Positions 10,214 to 22,117 are shown, counted from the stretch's first letter. The stretch is 64,000 nt of DNA from Tenodera sinensis (GCA_030765045.1 CM060961.1:139944038-140008037); one strand, 5' to 3'. Notes: generated from the sequence alone by a model not told the origin. Translations and numbers: made by a program.

Positions 10214-10716
10214 CGCTATTGCTATCCAAATCATATGCATTAAAAGCAATTATATTCACATTATCTATCCTATTATAGGAAATAATTAATTTTGAATATA
10301 ATTTAAAACAAATTATTGCTTTATTCACTTTAAGTCAATTAGGTTTAATAATACTTCATCAAGATCTTCATTCACAAGGTCTTCACTTAAAGCACTGGAA
10401 TCAGGCGAATCATAGTTTTCTCCTCCGTTTGAAATTACAAAATCCGGATCTTCATTAGAATCATCGAATTCTTCTTAGATCATTACTAAACCTCGGACGT
10501 TTAATTCCTACAAATCTTAAATTAGGTACCTAAAATAGGCTCCACCACAAATCAAAATATGTTCTAAAATTGCAAAAACAATGAACCAAAAATGGCATTT
10601 TTTATTTCCTATTACAAATTAGCCGAAACATTTGACTATCTTTGTTGTATATGTCCATAATTAGAGTCACAGCAAACAACTAAAACCTTTTCTAGTTTTT
10701 CCATTGAGAAACTGCA

Positions 10717-10980
10717 TCACTTGTCAGATATCACCGTCTTATAAGACGAAAATGAGCGTTCTACATCAACTGATGTCACCGGAGTATATTTAAATGTTAA
10801 TATTAGACGCAAGGGAATAGCACATTCATGTTCAGGTGTTTTGCCAGACAAGATGTCAGTCACTGTGCGGAGAACTGTCAATCCTGGGTTTGTTTGAAGC
10901 ACTGATTTGAGTTTTTCAGGAACTTTTTCACCAAGGTAACCAGGTACCAAGATGATTTTTTCTGTCACCTGTTCTATCAA
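10717..10980 (-). pseudogene. hAT transposase C-terminal fragment (CGGBP1-related type)
   Basis: The minus-strand frame encodes 87 residues ending in TFKYTPVTSVDVERSFSSYK, followed by TVISDK. The TSxDVERSFSxYK block followed by L/ISDKR is the conserved dimerisation segment of the hAT branch that also gave rise to the CGG-repeat-binding protein. It differs clearly from the hAT fragment at 3168-3380, so two hAT lineages are present. The frame is cut at both ends, the catalytic domain is absent, and no terminal repeats were identified nearby. It is a fossil fragment. Confidence 0.65.
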
Positions 10981-12100
10981 TCCCAGTTACGTGTAGACCG
11001 ATTTGACTGAAGGCTCTAGGAGCCTAGAGCATTAATAGTGAGGACTAGAAATACATAATGTGATTTGATGAACGCAGTATCATGGGCAAGTGTTGGGACC
11101 TGCAGAAACTCACTGCATGCTCACCCGGTTTCAAAACAATGCTCTTACTGTTCGCCATATTGTGCATTGTTCACTGTGATTGTTGTCAAGGCACGACTGG
11201 CATACAGGCTTACACAGATTTTCCATATTACCAAGTGGAGAAACTGAAAAATGTAAAATTATGTAAAAATAGGTTCTAACTGAAATTAGGTATTTTAGTT
11301 TGTATAGGACCACCATTTTCGAACATATATTTCCATTATTAGTATATACACAACTATTATATTCTAGATATCATGAGGGGCAAAAATAAGTTTTTACCTA
11401 AAATTCAATCTAATCATCACTCATCACTCGAGATTTCTTATAACAGAAGTTGAATTTCTCTCTCAAAGTCCCGACCATTTAAATGCAAGGAACAACTTAC
11501 ACTAACACTCGCAGAGTGACACGTAGAATGATTATCCATTATGATTCACTTTCACTATGTGACGTTGGAACCATCTATAAAAATCATACCCGGTTGGCTT
11601 TTCGTGAATGAATAAAAACAACCACAATAGCGTGCAGCTGAAACAAATTACAGTTCACATGAAAGTGATTGTTGGCACATAGCCATAGTTATAGCAAAAT
11701 CACTCTGTTCGTTATAAATTCAGTTTGTATACATATGTTATAATGTCATTAGCAATGTGCACTAAAGCTATGCTATCGAATTTCATTCCTTCATGGATAG
11801 TAACGTTATGACTTCTGCGCACACATGATTGCGCAACTTCTCCCCGCCATCAGACTTTCAGGTGAAGAGTTGCCACTGCGCGGATAAGGGAATTGCTCTT
11901 GTCTTATCTCACGAGCTATACACTGTTGCCAAAAGGAACAAAATATTCAGGTTGGGAAAATTTGCTTTTTTGGTTAGTATAGTTATTTGGTTGCTATGCA
12001 AACATTTATGTAATTTCTATTGAGTACATATTTGGTTTTAAGAAGCTTAAGCTTAATACTGAATTAGTGACTTATTTCTTTGGCGCAACTATTTGTGACA
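10981..12100. other. No gene recognised; could include the Bel/Pao 5' LTR
   Basis: AT-rich DNA with short frames only. The last part directly precedes a Bel/Pao gag start. TTTGGCGCAACTATTTGTGA at about 12078 resembles a tRNA primer-binding region, so a decayed LTR may lie upstream. I could not find the matching 3' LTR. Confidence 0.35.
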
Positions 12101-12120
12101 GTTACAGTTAGTTACACGTT

Positions 12121-12320
12121 TCAGGAGAATTAGCAACAAGAATTTGGAGAAACTGCAGAAACTACGTAAGCCGATAAGGACTTTGCTTACGAAGACTTTC
12201 AATGACTTGCTTAAGAATTTGGCAAGCGAGCAGGTGGAAACTGAATCTGCATACAAAAAGGCACACTAAATTGAAGAGGTTAATTACGAAGCTGCCTTTT
12301 TAGACGAGTAAATCCTTGAT
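12121..12320 (+). pseudogene. Bel/Pao gag N-terminal fragment
   Basis: One frame gives NLEKLQKLRKPIRTLLTKTF, then NDLLKNLASEQ and SAYKKAH, followed by a stop and more of the same type of sequence. A lysine/leucine-rich helical start (LxxLxxKRxxLRxxxTKxxN) is typical of Bel/Pao and other insect gag proteins containing DUF1759-like regions. The fragment runs straight into the (ATT)n array and is lost. Gag would form the virus-like particle. This copy cannot do so. Confidence 0.55.
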
Positions 12321-12341
12321 TTTGATTAGGAAATTCTGATG

Positions 12342-12582
<241 letters not shown>

Positions 12583-12837
12583 AGGCTTTGAAGATTTGAA
12601 GACAAAAATGTACCCACTCTACCTTACTTGCAGGCAACTGTGTTGGAAGAAACTATCAATGCATGATTTGCATTAAACTACACGGCAATGAAGTGTGTCA
12701 TGTGCTACAGTTGCGCTTAGAAGATAAGCTCAGCAAGGTAGCAAAAGAAAAGTGCGTTTCTCATGTTTGAGGTTAGGTCATCGAGCCAAGATTGAGGGAA
12801 TGCGTGAGTGAGGGAGTGAGTGGGGTTTAAGAGCCCA

Positions 12838-12911
12838 TCGACAACTAGCTCATTTGGTCCCGTCGAGCAAAGAATTGTAAAGCAAAGCCGAGATGCCATT
12901 TATGCAAAATA
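12838..12911 (+). pseudogene. Bel/Pao gag-pol zinc-knuckle region, split by a MITE
   Basis: The frame reads GPVEQRIVKQSRDAIYAKY up to 12911 and then runs into the MITE. If the MITE and one TA are skipped, the same frame continues at 13580 as CNVSRAKHKNVL. This matches the Bel/Pao CxxC-x-x-x-H-HxxLLH type motif, with the second Cys now Ser. The insertion site is therefore inside the zinc-knuckle codons. The join is inferred from family knowledge. Confidence 0.55.
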
Positions 12912-13579
12912 TACAGGATGGAAGGGAAGTCATTACATTCCTTCTAATATGTGCTTCCTAGAAGCGTTACAAGCGAAAAAGTCGAATGGCATTTTGGTCT
13001 TTGATCAGCCGATTTCGAAACAATAGTATTTCATTCAAGTTGGACGCGTAATTCCACAAGAATGTGCAAAGATAACAGTTTGTTACTTGTAAGATGCGTA
13101 GAGTAACTTATTTCTAACATAGCTTTGGTAGTAATTATGGGACATCACAGGGTTTCGAAATAATTAATCAATTAAAAGACGTGAAGGAATACTCTGAAAC
13201 GCTACTTCAGACATGACGTAACTCGACAGCGTTGCGTTGAGGTTGGTCAGGAAATTGACCTGGTTTGTGGATGTAAACAGCTTCACTTTCGGTAATGTGT
13301 TGGAAGCTAACGCTTGTGATTGGCCTGCAGGACAAGGAAGGACAAGGCAGGGTATGAGTTTGTTTTCAAAACGTACCGTTACGCTGTTTGTATACGTACG
13401 GAGCTAGGGAAAGTGACCATCCACACAATCTGCAGTGTTGTCAGCTTGTTTTCGATAGAACTAAAATATCTCCATGGGAAATGTTCGGAGACAAAAACGT
13501 AAGATACAAAATATGTTCTAAATACCGAGATCTACCCCTGGTTTAAGTTAATGTAATGACTTCCCTTCCACCCGGTATA
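12910..13579. mobile_element. TA-flanked MITE with ~30-bp terminal inverted repeats
   Basis: The unit 12912-13577 (666 bp) has inverted ends beginning TACMGGRTGGAAGGGAAGTC. About 28 bases pair with two mismatches. TA lies on each side (12910-12911 and 13578-13579), consistent with Tc1/mariner-type insertion. No transposase-like frame is present. It splits the Bel/Pao zinc-knuckle region, so it inserted after that element. Confidence 0.85.
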
Positions 13580-13803
13580 CTGTAATGTGTCCAGAGCTAA
13601 ACACAAAAACGTACTAGAAATTTCGGAACCCAAGACCCAAGAGAAACTGGAGAGTAATATATCCATGAACGTTCACGGGGCTACAAAAGAAATTTTGTTG
13701 CAAACCTTATGCGTGAAAGTGAAACATGAAGGTAAAGGAAAAATAATCCGAACACTGATACGCAGTGGATCAAAAACGGTCATAAATTTTACAGAAAGCA
13801 GTT
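13580..13803 (+). pseudogene. Bel/Pao zinc-knuckle end and aspartic protease
   Basis: The frame opens with the knuckle residues (CNVSRAKHKNVL), then a Glu/Pro/Lys linker. It then gives TKEILLQTLCVKVKHEGKGK followed by LIRSGSKTVI. In Bel/Pao the equivalent is VLLQTLxVxV...LIDSGSQRSYI, the start of the retropepsin (DUF1758). The catalytic Asp of the D-[ST]-G-[ST] motif is replaced by Arg here (RSGS). A stop follows within a few residues. Inactive. Confidence 0.7.
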
Positions 13804-14430
13804 AATGAATTTCAGTATAGTCCCCTAAAAACAGATTAAATGGTACTCACTTCTACGAATGGCTGACCAGGGAAGACGGAAATTTTACGGTTCCTTTGGT
13901 GGAAGGATGAAACAAGTCAATTAAAAGTCACTCGTCATTGCCGATCGGTATTCGGCTAAAACTGTAGCCCCTTTCTGCTTGAGAGAGTATTATATCTTTA
14001 CTTGCAACGGAACAGCCGAGAAATTGAAAGCACTATTATCTATGTGGATAACTGGATAACTTTCTTAAATACTGATAAGGAATTATAGAACTTGATAAAG
14101 TAAGACGTAGCGTTGTTAGCAAAGGCACAATTGGAAATGCGAAAATGGGAATATACAGGACAAACCAATAGAAAGTAGCTTCCGGGCTTGTAGGCCGTGG
14201 TCCCGTCGATGAATAAACATCTGGCGTTTCACTTAAGACTGCGTTGGGCATCTTCAGGGGGTGACTCCTGAGTGGTTAACAAATAGAGGGTTTCTTAAAG
14301 GTAATCTTCCCGAGATGACATCAGTATTATGACTCCGTTGGAATAAAACAAAATATGTGATTCCATGTTAGAAAATTAACCTCATTATAAATGTCCAGGA
14401 GGTCCCTAGGAGAAATGTTTGAAAACTACC
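13804..14430. other. Degraded Bel/Pao internal region with an inserted repeat
   Basis: No readable domain. This interval should hold the Bel/Pao reverse transcriptase. A dispersed motif shared with 57339-57400 lies in it on the minus strand (14180-14262). Confidence 0.4.
14180..14262 (-). repeat. Dispersed CTGAAGA...GAAAC stem motif, locus B
   Basis: On the minus strand, CTGAAGA (14257-14251) is followed by TGCCCAACGCAGTCTTAAGT and then GAAAC (14230-14226). The downstream part, ATCGACGGGACCACGGCC, has a counterpart after 57370. The two loci are clearly copies of one repeat. The arms of the central stem have decayed here. Confidence 0.7.
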
Positions 14431-14439
14431 CAGAGAAAG

Positions 14440-14830
14440 CTTGAATCATTAGGTTTTATCTGTCCTGTTTCTCTGCTACATAAATTGTCGTTACAAGAAA
14501 GTTGTGAGAAAGAAAAAGAAATGAGCTGGTATGAACACATGGAAGAAGATATGAAAAGAAAGGTTTAAGCTGACAGAGGGACTCGGAGTTCTATATGAAA
14601 TAAAGATTTCTAGACAAATTACACCGAGTATTACCCAAGACTCTTGGAGCCTTCGCACGATTAGCGATGCCAGCCATTCGGCTTATTCAGTTGTAGCTTT
14701 TGTTCGTTTAGAAGAGGATCAGAAAATACACGTGGCACGTCAAGCAAAGTCCCTTTGGTGCTTCTCAAGAACACAACACAACTCTCATAACAAGAACACA
14801 ACTACTTACGACCGGAACTACTTGTATGAT
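14440..14830 (+). pseudogene. Bel/Pao reverse transcriptase end and RNase H region
   Basis: One frame gives ESLGFICPVSLLHKLSLQES and KEMSWYEHMEEDMKRKV, corresponding to the Bel/Pao segment FDPLGLISPVxxxxKxLLQ and the following WD.PLP connector. After a stop and shift, the sequence reads ITPSITQDSWSLRTISDASH and SAYSVVAFVRLEEDQKIHVA, matching the ELHGFxDASxxAYGAVVYxR strand with the first RNase H catalytic Asp (ISDAS). The remainder is unreadable. Order and content are characteristic of Bel/Pao. Confidence 0.7.
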
Positions 14831-15720
14831 AGGAGCTCCACTTGCTCATTCACTAAAGGAACATTTAAAAGTTGAGAATATGCTATCCTTTTATTGGTTC
14901 GATTCTATGACTCGGCTCTATCGGATCAAAGGGAAAGATGTTTAGGGAATGTCAGTGCAAAATAGAGTGAATGACACTAATCAAACATTAGGTGCCGGGA
15001 TTCAATAATGCAGCTGATCTATCTTCTAGAGGATGTACCGTAGCTAAACTAAACTATGATCAAAATGTTGGGAGAGACCATTATGACTTAGACTCTAAGA
15101 ATATGAATGGCTTAAAGAGGAGGGTAACGTTGATAAAGAAGAAATAAGTCAAGAGCGAATGAAAGAGTATTCATTGCTTTTATTTTCTGTCAAAACAGAC
15201 ATAAAAGGGTAGCTTAGAAATTTTTCGAAGCATACACAAAAATTCTTAACATGATTGCCTGATTACACATTACATGATTACACAATGCTAAAATCGGAGG
15301 AAAAATTAATGCAAAGGAACTAAATGTTGAAGTACTGAAATCACCCTTCTATGAATTATAAAGCAAGATAAGTCAGAGAACACACTTTCAAGTCTCTGGA
15401 TGTCTTTGAACATAGAAATGGATTGTTTCGAGTACTCACCACAATAATACAAGACGGGATGAATAAGTATTCCACACATCGATTCTGCTATCCCTTGATT
15501 ATAACTTATTTTACATACTATTTACGGAAAAACATGTAGAATCTCTGCATTCTGGGTTACAGGTCTTACTTTCTACATTAAGGGAATGATTTTTTTATTA
15601 TAAATGGGAGAAATAACTTAGGAATATATCAGGGGTAGGAGATAATAAGCAAAAGCAATTATCTTAAAAGTTGCACCTTTGTCACAATATATGGCGCGTG
15701 ATGCTCCAGTTTTTGAAATA
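14831..15720. other. Degraded Bel/Pao pol sequence
   Basis: No long frame. The sequence lies between the RNase H and integrase remnants, so it is probably the integrase N-terminal part, but no zinc-binding HHCC motif was readable. Confidence 0.35.
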
Positions 15721-15734
15721 GCATGAATGAATTT

Positions 15735-16060
15735 GGCTGGTCTGCTGCATCTGAGTGGAGGGGAAAATCCATGGATTGTGATATACAGATAGCAATTTTT
15801 AGATTTGTGCACTTAGAGTTAGCGAAGGCATTACCAATTTCAGGATTTCTTCAAGCATTGAGAAGGCTTATCGCTTCAAGAGGAAGACCGGCCACAATTT
15901 ACAGTGACATGGAATCGATTTTGTGGGGACAGAGAATTTAATTAGTCAGCTTGATTGGCCAACACTGAACAAGAAAAGACCAAAATCGGAACCACTTGGA
16001 AGATCAATCCTCCTGTGGACTTTGGATGTGATCTAGCTACGAGAATCTTGTTTGAAGATG
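15735..16060 (+). pseudogene. Bel/Pao integrase core fragment
   Basis: The frame open over 15723-15941 contains IAIFRFVHLELAKALPISGF, then LQALRRLIASRGRPATIYSD. This is the characteristic second catalytic block of Bel/Pao integrases (AVHLELVxDLSTxxFLxALRRFxxRRGxPxxIYSDNG), including the catalytic Asp in YSD. The next residues diverge (MESILWG where DNGTNFVG is expected). After a stop, about 15990-16030 gives GTTWKINPPVDFG, like the W.FNPPxAPHFGG block that carries the catalytic Glu downstream. The enzyme would insert element DNA. This copy is dead. Confidence 0.75.
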
Positions 16061-16112
16061 TGTCCCCATTGGATCGCTTGTTTGAGTTGTAATTTCCCGA
16101 GGTGGTATGGGT

Positions 16113-16680
16113 TTAGATGCGTTTAACTATAGGTACCGAACTTCGGGATAGAGAGTTGGTGCAAACGCAAGAGTTTCCGGACTTTGCAGGACACCTTTTC
16201 CCTAACCCATCTCTCCTGTCAAGCTTCTTCCTCCATAAAGCTCGGGAACTTGATGAATGTTCACCGCTGCAGTTAACATAACTAGGTGGTGATGCATATG
16301 CATTGTCGTGCAAAACGTCTTCATAGTTAACGCAGGTTGCTTTATCGTTATAGAAATAACCAATGTAGCCAAAGTGCTGACACTTATAAGATACGAGCGG
16401 GTTTTGTATATGGTCCAACTTCAATGACTTCCCACCCTGCCTTATTCCTTTGCGGAAGATCTACGCGATCAAAAATAAGGAACAAGGAGGCATTTGCCTC
16501 ATTCTTTCTGCTGAACCAGGTGCGCAAATCATACACCTTGATTTTAAAGAATCTCCTGATTGGTTGGTTATACCCTCCAATGCACGGTTGTGTACCGCAC
16601 CGCGCGAGGAGTTCAAGGTCCTGATCATCTCTAAACGTACCGTATAATTGGCTCATAAGTTGGTTTTTATTATTCTGGCT
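16113..16680 (-). pseudogene. Jockey-type ORF1 remnant with degenerate zinc knuckles
   Basis: Two overlapping minus-strand frames form one decayed protein. The upstream frame (16656-16384) reads PIRRFFKIKVYDLRTWFSRK and EANASLFLIF, resembling the RRM/PRE_C2HC region of Jockey ORF1, where a FxVDLxPxxxNKxIxxI segment precedes the knuckles. The downstream frame (16424-16113) reads YKCQHFGYIGYFYNDKATCV and NCSGEHSSSS, a degraded C-x2-C-x4-H-x4-C pattern. The expected arrangement is CxRCQxFGH...CVKC...CANCGGxH. It differs from the ORF1 at 8340-9188, so it comes from another Jockey-like family. No ORF2 is attached. Confidence 0.6.
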
Positions 16681-16689
16681 GCCTGGGAC

Positions 16690-18590
16690 ACTGAATGGAG
16701 CATGACATTTTGCGATCTAGTGAAATACTTGCCTGGGCCAGCTGGATTGTTAAGACGCTTCGGATTCACTTACATAAATTTCTTATCTTCCTCTGTTCTA
16801 TTAATAACCAAGTAGCGAGGATCACAAGACTGAACTACTTCTATTTTAATACTCTTATAGATTTTGGTAGGTGTTACTACAGAAATAAATGAGACAGTTC
16901 ATTCTTCAGTGCTCCCCATCCATTACTGACCCTACAAGGGTCATCCCACTGGGATAGCACGGCTACATAGGGGATTATAGCAGGTTGCCGTACCACTTAC
17001 CCTGAAGTTCGTGAGTTACCTAATCTTGGCCGGTTGATTAAGGGTGGTTTAGCAGTTAGCCTCCCGTTTAGGCGAAGCTGAAGTCAAAGTGGTGTGTTGG
17101 TAATGCGCGTTTTCTATGTATTCAGAAACACACAGGCCCAGGGTTAGGTCCGATTCCCTCAACCAAACAGAATATTTGTTTTCACTGACACGGGGCTCTA
17201 CACACAGCCTACATGTAAGTGAGTGTTTTGTCTGAGTCCCTCAGCACAAAGAGGAGCCCACACCGAGGGAACGAGTGTTGCTCGGGACCCCGGGAGCACA
17301 ATTACCCGTACCTATTTACCGTAGTGCGCCTGGGGGGGGGGTTAGGTAACATCGTGATAGGTACTACGCATTTATCTGACAACACAGTAAATTGTATATC
17401 ATACTAGCGTACATGGACATTGATAGCGACAGTAGAAAATGTTTACGTAAGACATTTGTCTAAACCTCTTCCTCTGACGGCCAGGCAGCTATTATTACAG
17501 CTTCTTCCATAGGTATATTTACTTTTTGATTCACCGCAAGGTTATCACCACACATTTCTTGAGAAGCCTCTTAGGTGCAACGCAGTCAAACACTGCATTG
17601 CATACCACCCACTTTTAGGTAAATACTTGGTGACAGAATAGTGGCTGTTTAGCATTCCTTGCTCATTTCACTGAGGTACCGTAATAATTGAAAGATGCGC
17701 ATCTACACGCTACAATCTTATTTAAATACTCTAATAACCCTTATAACCCTGATTCACAATGCAGTCTTTAACAGCATGGGCTACAGACTGATTATCAATA
17801 TCTTTATCGAAATGGAGTAGAAAACAGAAACTGAACTGGCAATGATTACAGTGATGCTCAACAGATCTAGAGCTTTCAAAGTAACAAATATGTACAACAA
17901 ATTCAAGACGCCATGGCATGTTCGAACTAAGCAAAATATTTAGCTAATCGCATAGAACTACCCACAAATTTAAAAGAAATATCTTCACAAACTAGAACAC
18001 TAAATTGCCTGTTCAAAATACATTGAAAATTGTTGTTAGCTAATGCTGGATTTCTGACAATGAAGTCATTAATCCTCTTGCTCTCCAATGTTTTTCACCG
18101 ATGATAATGAAGAGAGCAATAGCAGTAATAGTAACCGCTTTTTAGAGAGCACCATATTTTTATGTTTTGGCAGTCACATCGCTCTCTCACAACCCCCAGA
18201 ATGTCTGGAGGACCACACCTGTCGTTGGTTTACGGGTCTCACCGACCTGACCGGGAGAGTTATCAAAATAAATTCACCGACCATATCCTCTGATTACCAA
18301 TCAGAGGACGTATTACATGCCATGACAGGTCAGCACGTTAGGGGTTAAGATTTTATAGAGAAATTAGAGAAATGGAGAGGTTGGAAAAATAAAGACTCCC
18401 TAGCCCTCAGGAACCCTAATAGCATCGGGGTCGGAAGAGAACAAGAGATGACCAAGGTAAGGTCAGATAAAAAAGTTACAGTGAGGAGCAAAACACCAGT
18501 AAGTGGAAGTAATGTTCTGCTCAGCTTGGGTACCTTGTGGTCACCATTCACATATCCGCTAGACGGAGACCCCTGAGTCTAAAATACATT
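16690..18590. other. Unassigned DNA with a possible SINE fragment
   Basis: No recognisable coding region. A B-box-like GGTCCGATTCCC at about 17147 may mark a tRNA-derived unit. A perfect 9-bp hairpin lies at 18287-18307. Short frames show no motif. Confidence 0.4.
17080..17175 (+). repeat. Possible tRNA-derived SINE fragment
   Basis: AGGGTTAGGTCCGATTCCCT near 17140-17160 forms a plausible T-arm with a B-box-like loop. The A box is unclear, so this is weak. Confidence 0.25.
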
Positions 18591-18596
18591 GAAAAT

Positions 18597-18775
18597 GGTG
18601 GTAGTGGTAATAGTCGTGGTGGTGGTAATGGTTACAGTCGTGGGGCCCATGGTGGTTGAGGTCGTCGTCGTCGTGGTGGTGGTCGTGATGGTGGTGCTCG
18701 TGGTGGTGGTGGCGGCGGCGGCGACAGTGGTGGTGGCGATGGCGGTAGTAGTATAGCAGCAGTGGTAGCAATTGT
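18597..18775. repeat. Imperfect (GGT)n / GGC triplet repeat
   Basis: GGTGGT, GTCGTG and GGCGGC triplets alternate over about 180 bp. The His-rich and Pro-rich minus-strand frames are repeat artefacts. Confidence 0.9.
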
Positions 18776-18944
18776 AGTAAATATACGAACTTGAAGAGAG
18801 CTCAAAGGCTCTCGCACCTTGGAATTTGAGTTGCTCAACATCCAGTACTGCATTCTTGAGATAGGATCTTTAATTTTATCCATTGTTGGGGCCCCAAAGA
18901 GTAAACATATATCCTTTGCTCCTTACTGTCCCGCAATCTAATAG

Positions 18945-18975
18945 CATAGCGGATAGAAGAGAAAGTGTGAGCTCT
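18945..18975. repeat. P-element left terminal inverted repeat
   Basis: This 31-bp repeat pairs with 22118-22148 with one mismatch (A against T at position 19). Confidence 0.92.
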
Positions 18976-19225
18976 CCCGCTAGTTTACTGCATGATCAGT
19001 GGTCCCGTGGCAACTGACCGAAACTGTGGCGTGGCGATCGCAGTCGCCTCAAAATGCGGCCGAACTGCCTAGTATGTGATTCGGAAGTACAGACAATTTT
19101 ATACGTATGCGTTGTATGTTGTGAGTAATTAGGTATATAACTTATGAAATTGCTTCCAAGTTTGTGTATAAATGTGTGTGTTCTTCAAAACGTAAGTTTC
19201 AAGCAACAGCAATAATTGATTAAAA

Positions 19226-21688
19226 ATGCCAACTTGTTTTGTACCCGGGTGTCGTTCAGGATACAGAAACTGCTCAGAAGCTAGACATCTTTTTACTCCT
19301 CCTAAAGATAATAATCTGTTTTACAAATGGGAAAAATCTGTTCCTAGGAAAGACACTAAATTATCTGTTAAATCTAGTATTTGTGACAAACATTTTCCAG
19401 AGGACTTCTTAGTGAAAGTTGATTCATTCGTTGTGCATGGAAAACTAGTTGAAATCCCTAGAATTAAATGGCGGTTAAAGCCAGGGGCAATTCCCTGTAT
19501 ATTTCATAATTTACCAAAGTACTTAACTATAATGCATAAATCCCGAAAATCTCCACAAAACAGACAGAAAAAGCAATATTCAACAATCAGTAAATTACCA
19601 GATGCAGGATCCAGTCAACCAGTTCTTAATTCAAACGCACCGTCCTTCAACAATGAAGAAATCACGGAAAACAGTTATAATTCCTCCAAGGTCACAAACA
19701 CAAGTGTCAACAATGAAATTACTACACTGAAGAAAAGAATTAGAAACCTCAATCGAAACTTAGTCAGAACTAAGATCCTGCTATCTAAAGCTTAAAAATG
19801 TCAGACGAGCTCGAAGGGGATGCGTTACATCAATGAATTTATATTACAGAGCTTGTTATTTAAAATTAAAACCTGTAAAGGTTATAGACATTGCTTAACA
19901 CATGAATTGCTGCCCCTGCCTTCTGAAGCCCATTTAAGGAAATTATCTAAAGGGATAAAGTGCACTGACATATGGTATACATAGCAATGCTCTAAATGCG
20001 ATTTCTACTACATTCAGTCAAGAAGAAGATGCAAACAAGCGTCTTGGAGTTGTAATATTTACGAAGTCAAATTAAGAGGAGAAGTTAGGTTCAATGCTAG
20101 CTCACTAAAAGTGGACGGATTCGTGAATCTAGGTGAACACACTCCTGACAATCAGAAAAATTCTATGCCTAACCATGCTTTAGTTTTTATGTTTGTTCCC
20201 TTACTACATATCTGGAGCCAACCAGTAGCGATTTACGCAAGTAGAAATGCTACACCCGGTGATATACTAGCTAAGCTCCTTATAGAAGTAATTATCCAGT
20301 TAGAAAACTCAGGGACAAGAATTGTTGGTTTCACTAGTGATGGAAGTCAAACAAAAAAGTATGGAAAAATTTAGGAATAGGAGCAACATGTGAAAATGTA
20401 CAGCACCCACTTGATGACAAAAAAGAATATGGGCTTTTTCAGATTGCGTCCACATAATAAAATGCATAAGAAATTATTTTCATGATAAGGTGGATGTCTT
20501 ATATAGAAATAAGAGCATCCAATATAATTTTTATAGATATATTTATGAAGCTGACACTTCTCCTAAACTTGCTGGTCTTAGAGTTTGCCCGAAATTGACC
20601 TCATCCCACATAGACCCCACCTCTTTTCAGAGAATGAATGTGAGACTGTGTTTTCAATTGTTCAGTAACAGTACTGAAAATGGCATTGACTTCTTCAGGA
20701 AAATTAATTTTGAAACATTTAAGGGAAGCGAAAATACTGAACTATTCAAAGAGATGTAAATAATCTTGTAGGTGCATTAAACTCCACAGTTCCAATTAAA
20801 GCACTCTATAAGAAGTCGCAATCTCACAGAGTACTAAAAGATTTATTTCGCATAATAACGTCTGCAAATAACACATTCTGCTCAACTAGAACAATGGAAT
20901 CTCCTAGAGTCACCTTAAAAAGTACTTTGGAAGTGTCCGAGTATTTATGGAATAGAGGATCTGCATACGTCTTAACAGCAAAATTCAATCAAGACCCCCT
21001 GGAACGACACTTTGGAATTATGCGTCCTTTGAGCTGTGATGACCACCCTTCCACAGTTGACATTTTACATTTACATATGCTACAGGCTGTGTATGTCCCT
21101 GTAAAACTTGCCATGTCAAATGCTGTTAATTGTGAGAATGAAGTGGAGCCACCACTTACATTTTATTTTATGAATCAAATTCGTATATTGGCAAAACAAA
21201 CTGAGTAAAAAAACCGTGAGCTGTTGGATTTTGTTGGAAACAAAATAAAGAACAAAACTAAAATACTTGACTGGGAAAGTGAAGTTCACGAACTGTATGA
21301 GGACAATATTTCTAAAACATGCTTAGTACACAACTTAGGAGGTTATATAGTAAAAAAAAATGCTCGAAAAACTTAGTTGTAGAACCTGTGCCTCTACTCT
21401 CTCCACCGATCTACCCTCTGACACATTAGCTTCCACTTTCACTACAATAAAAGACTATGGCACCCTAAAAATCGTAGGTATTTAACCTACCCCTCTGAAT
21501 GTATGGTTAATATTCTTTTGCAAGTTGAGGCTATTTTAGAGAATAAAATGTGCTTGTCTGAAGGTTTGTGGGGTGATATATTTTACGAGTGCTTAGATAA
21601 CATAAAAGAAATCACATTAGGACCCAGTAGAATAGGATGCTGCGTGGAACACAAACTGGATTTAGTTGGAAACTTAACACTGCATTAA
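19226..21688 (+). pseudogene. P-element transposase with THAP domain, several frameshifts
   Basis: An ATG at 19226 (context AAAATGCC) opens a 189-residue frame. It starts with a THAP zinc-binding domain: C4-x4-C9, C53-x2-H56, with a GAIPCIF box standing for AVPTIF. Near residues 163-184 is a Leu/Lys-rich coiled coil that probably dimerises. The stop at about 19793 is followed by further blocks in shifted frames: LPLPSEAHLRKL (about 19913), EVKLRGEVRF (about 20065), DGFVNLGEHTPDNQ (20114), HALVFMFVPLL, LRVCPKLTSSHI (about 20577), and KFNQDPLERHFGIMR (about 20980). The last is the conserved FNQDxLERxFG segment of P/THAP9 transposases. Shifts occur near 20061, 20355, 20430 and 20757. The enzyme would bind and cut the element's ends. 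This copy is dead. Confidence 0.88.
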
Positions 21689-22117
21689 ATGAAGTGTCGC
21701 TTCTTTTTTTGTACCAAAGAAATCAGTAGATAAATTACGTCATCGAAGTCAGCAAAATCAACACGTAAACTCTCCAAGTTCTCCAACATCTAATTCCACG
21801 GTAGTTTCGATATTTTATATACATAACATACATAATTTGCATTATGGTTTAATTTTTCAGCGTAAATTCATGTAAGCTGATATTTCCCATTGTTCTTCAT
21901 TAATTATAATACCCATTATTGTAAAATAGCTTCCTATATTATGTGTCAAGGAAAGGCGATGTTTCAAAACAGTGTTTCAAATATTCATGCTTACGATTTT
22001 AGGTATTTAAAATGCTAATTGATAATATGAAACCCATTTTCACCATGCATTCGTGAACTAAAGTGAAGCGACCGCGACACCAGTGCCATCTTGTGAGCGA
22101 ACCATAGTAACTCCCGA

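Noticed and set aside
10998..11025. GCTCTAGG / CCTAGAGC palindrome as a transposon end
   Set aside because: No partner repeat or target duplication was found.
18287..18307. Perfect 9-bp hairpin with a 3-base loop as a terminator or regulatory site
   Set aside because: Isolated short palindromes of this size occur by chance in 64 kb, and no associated gene is present.
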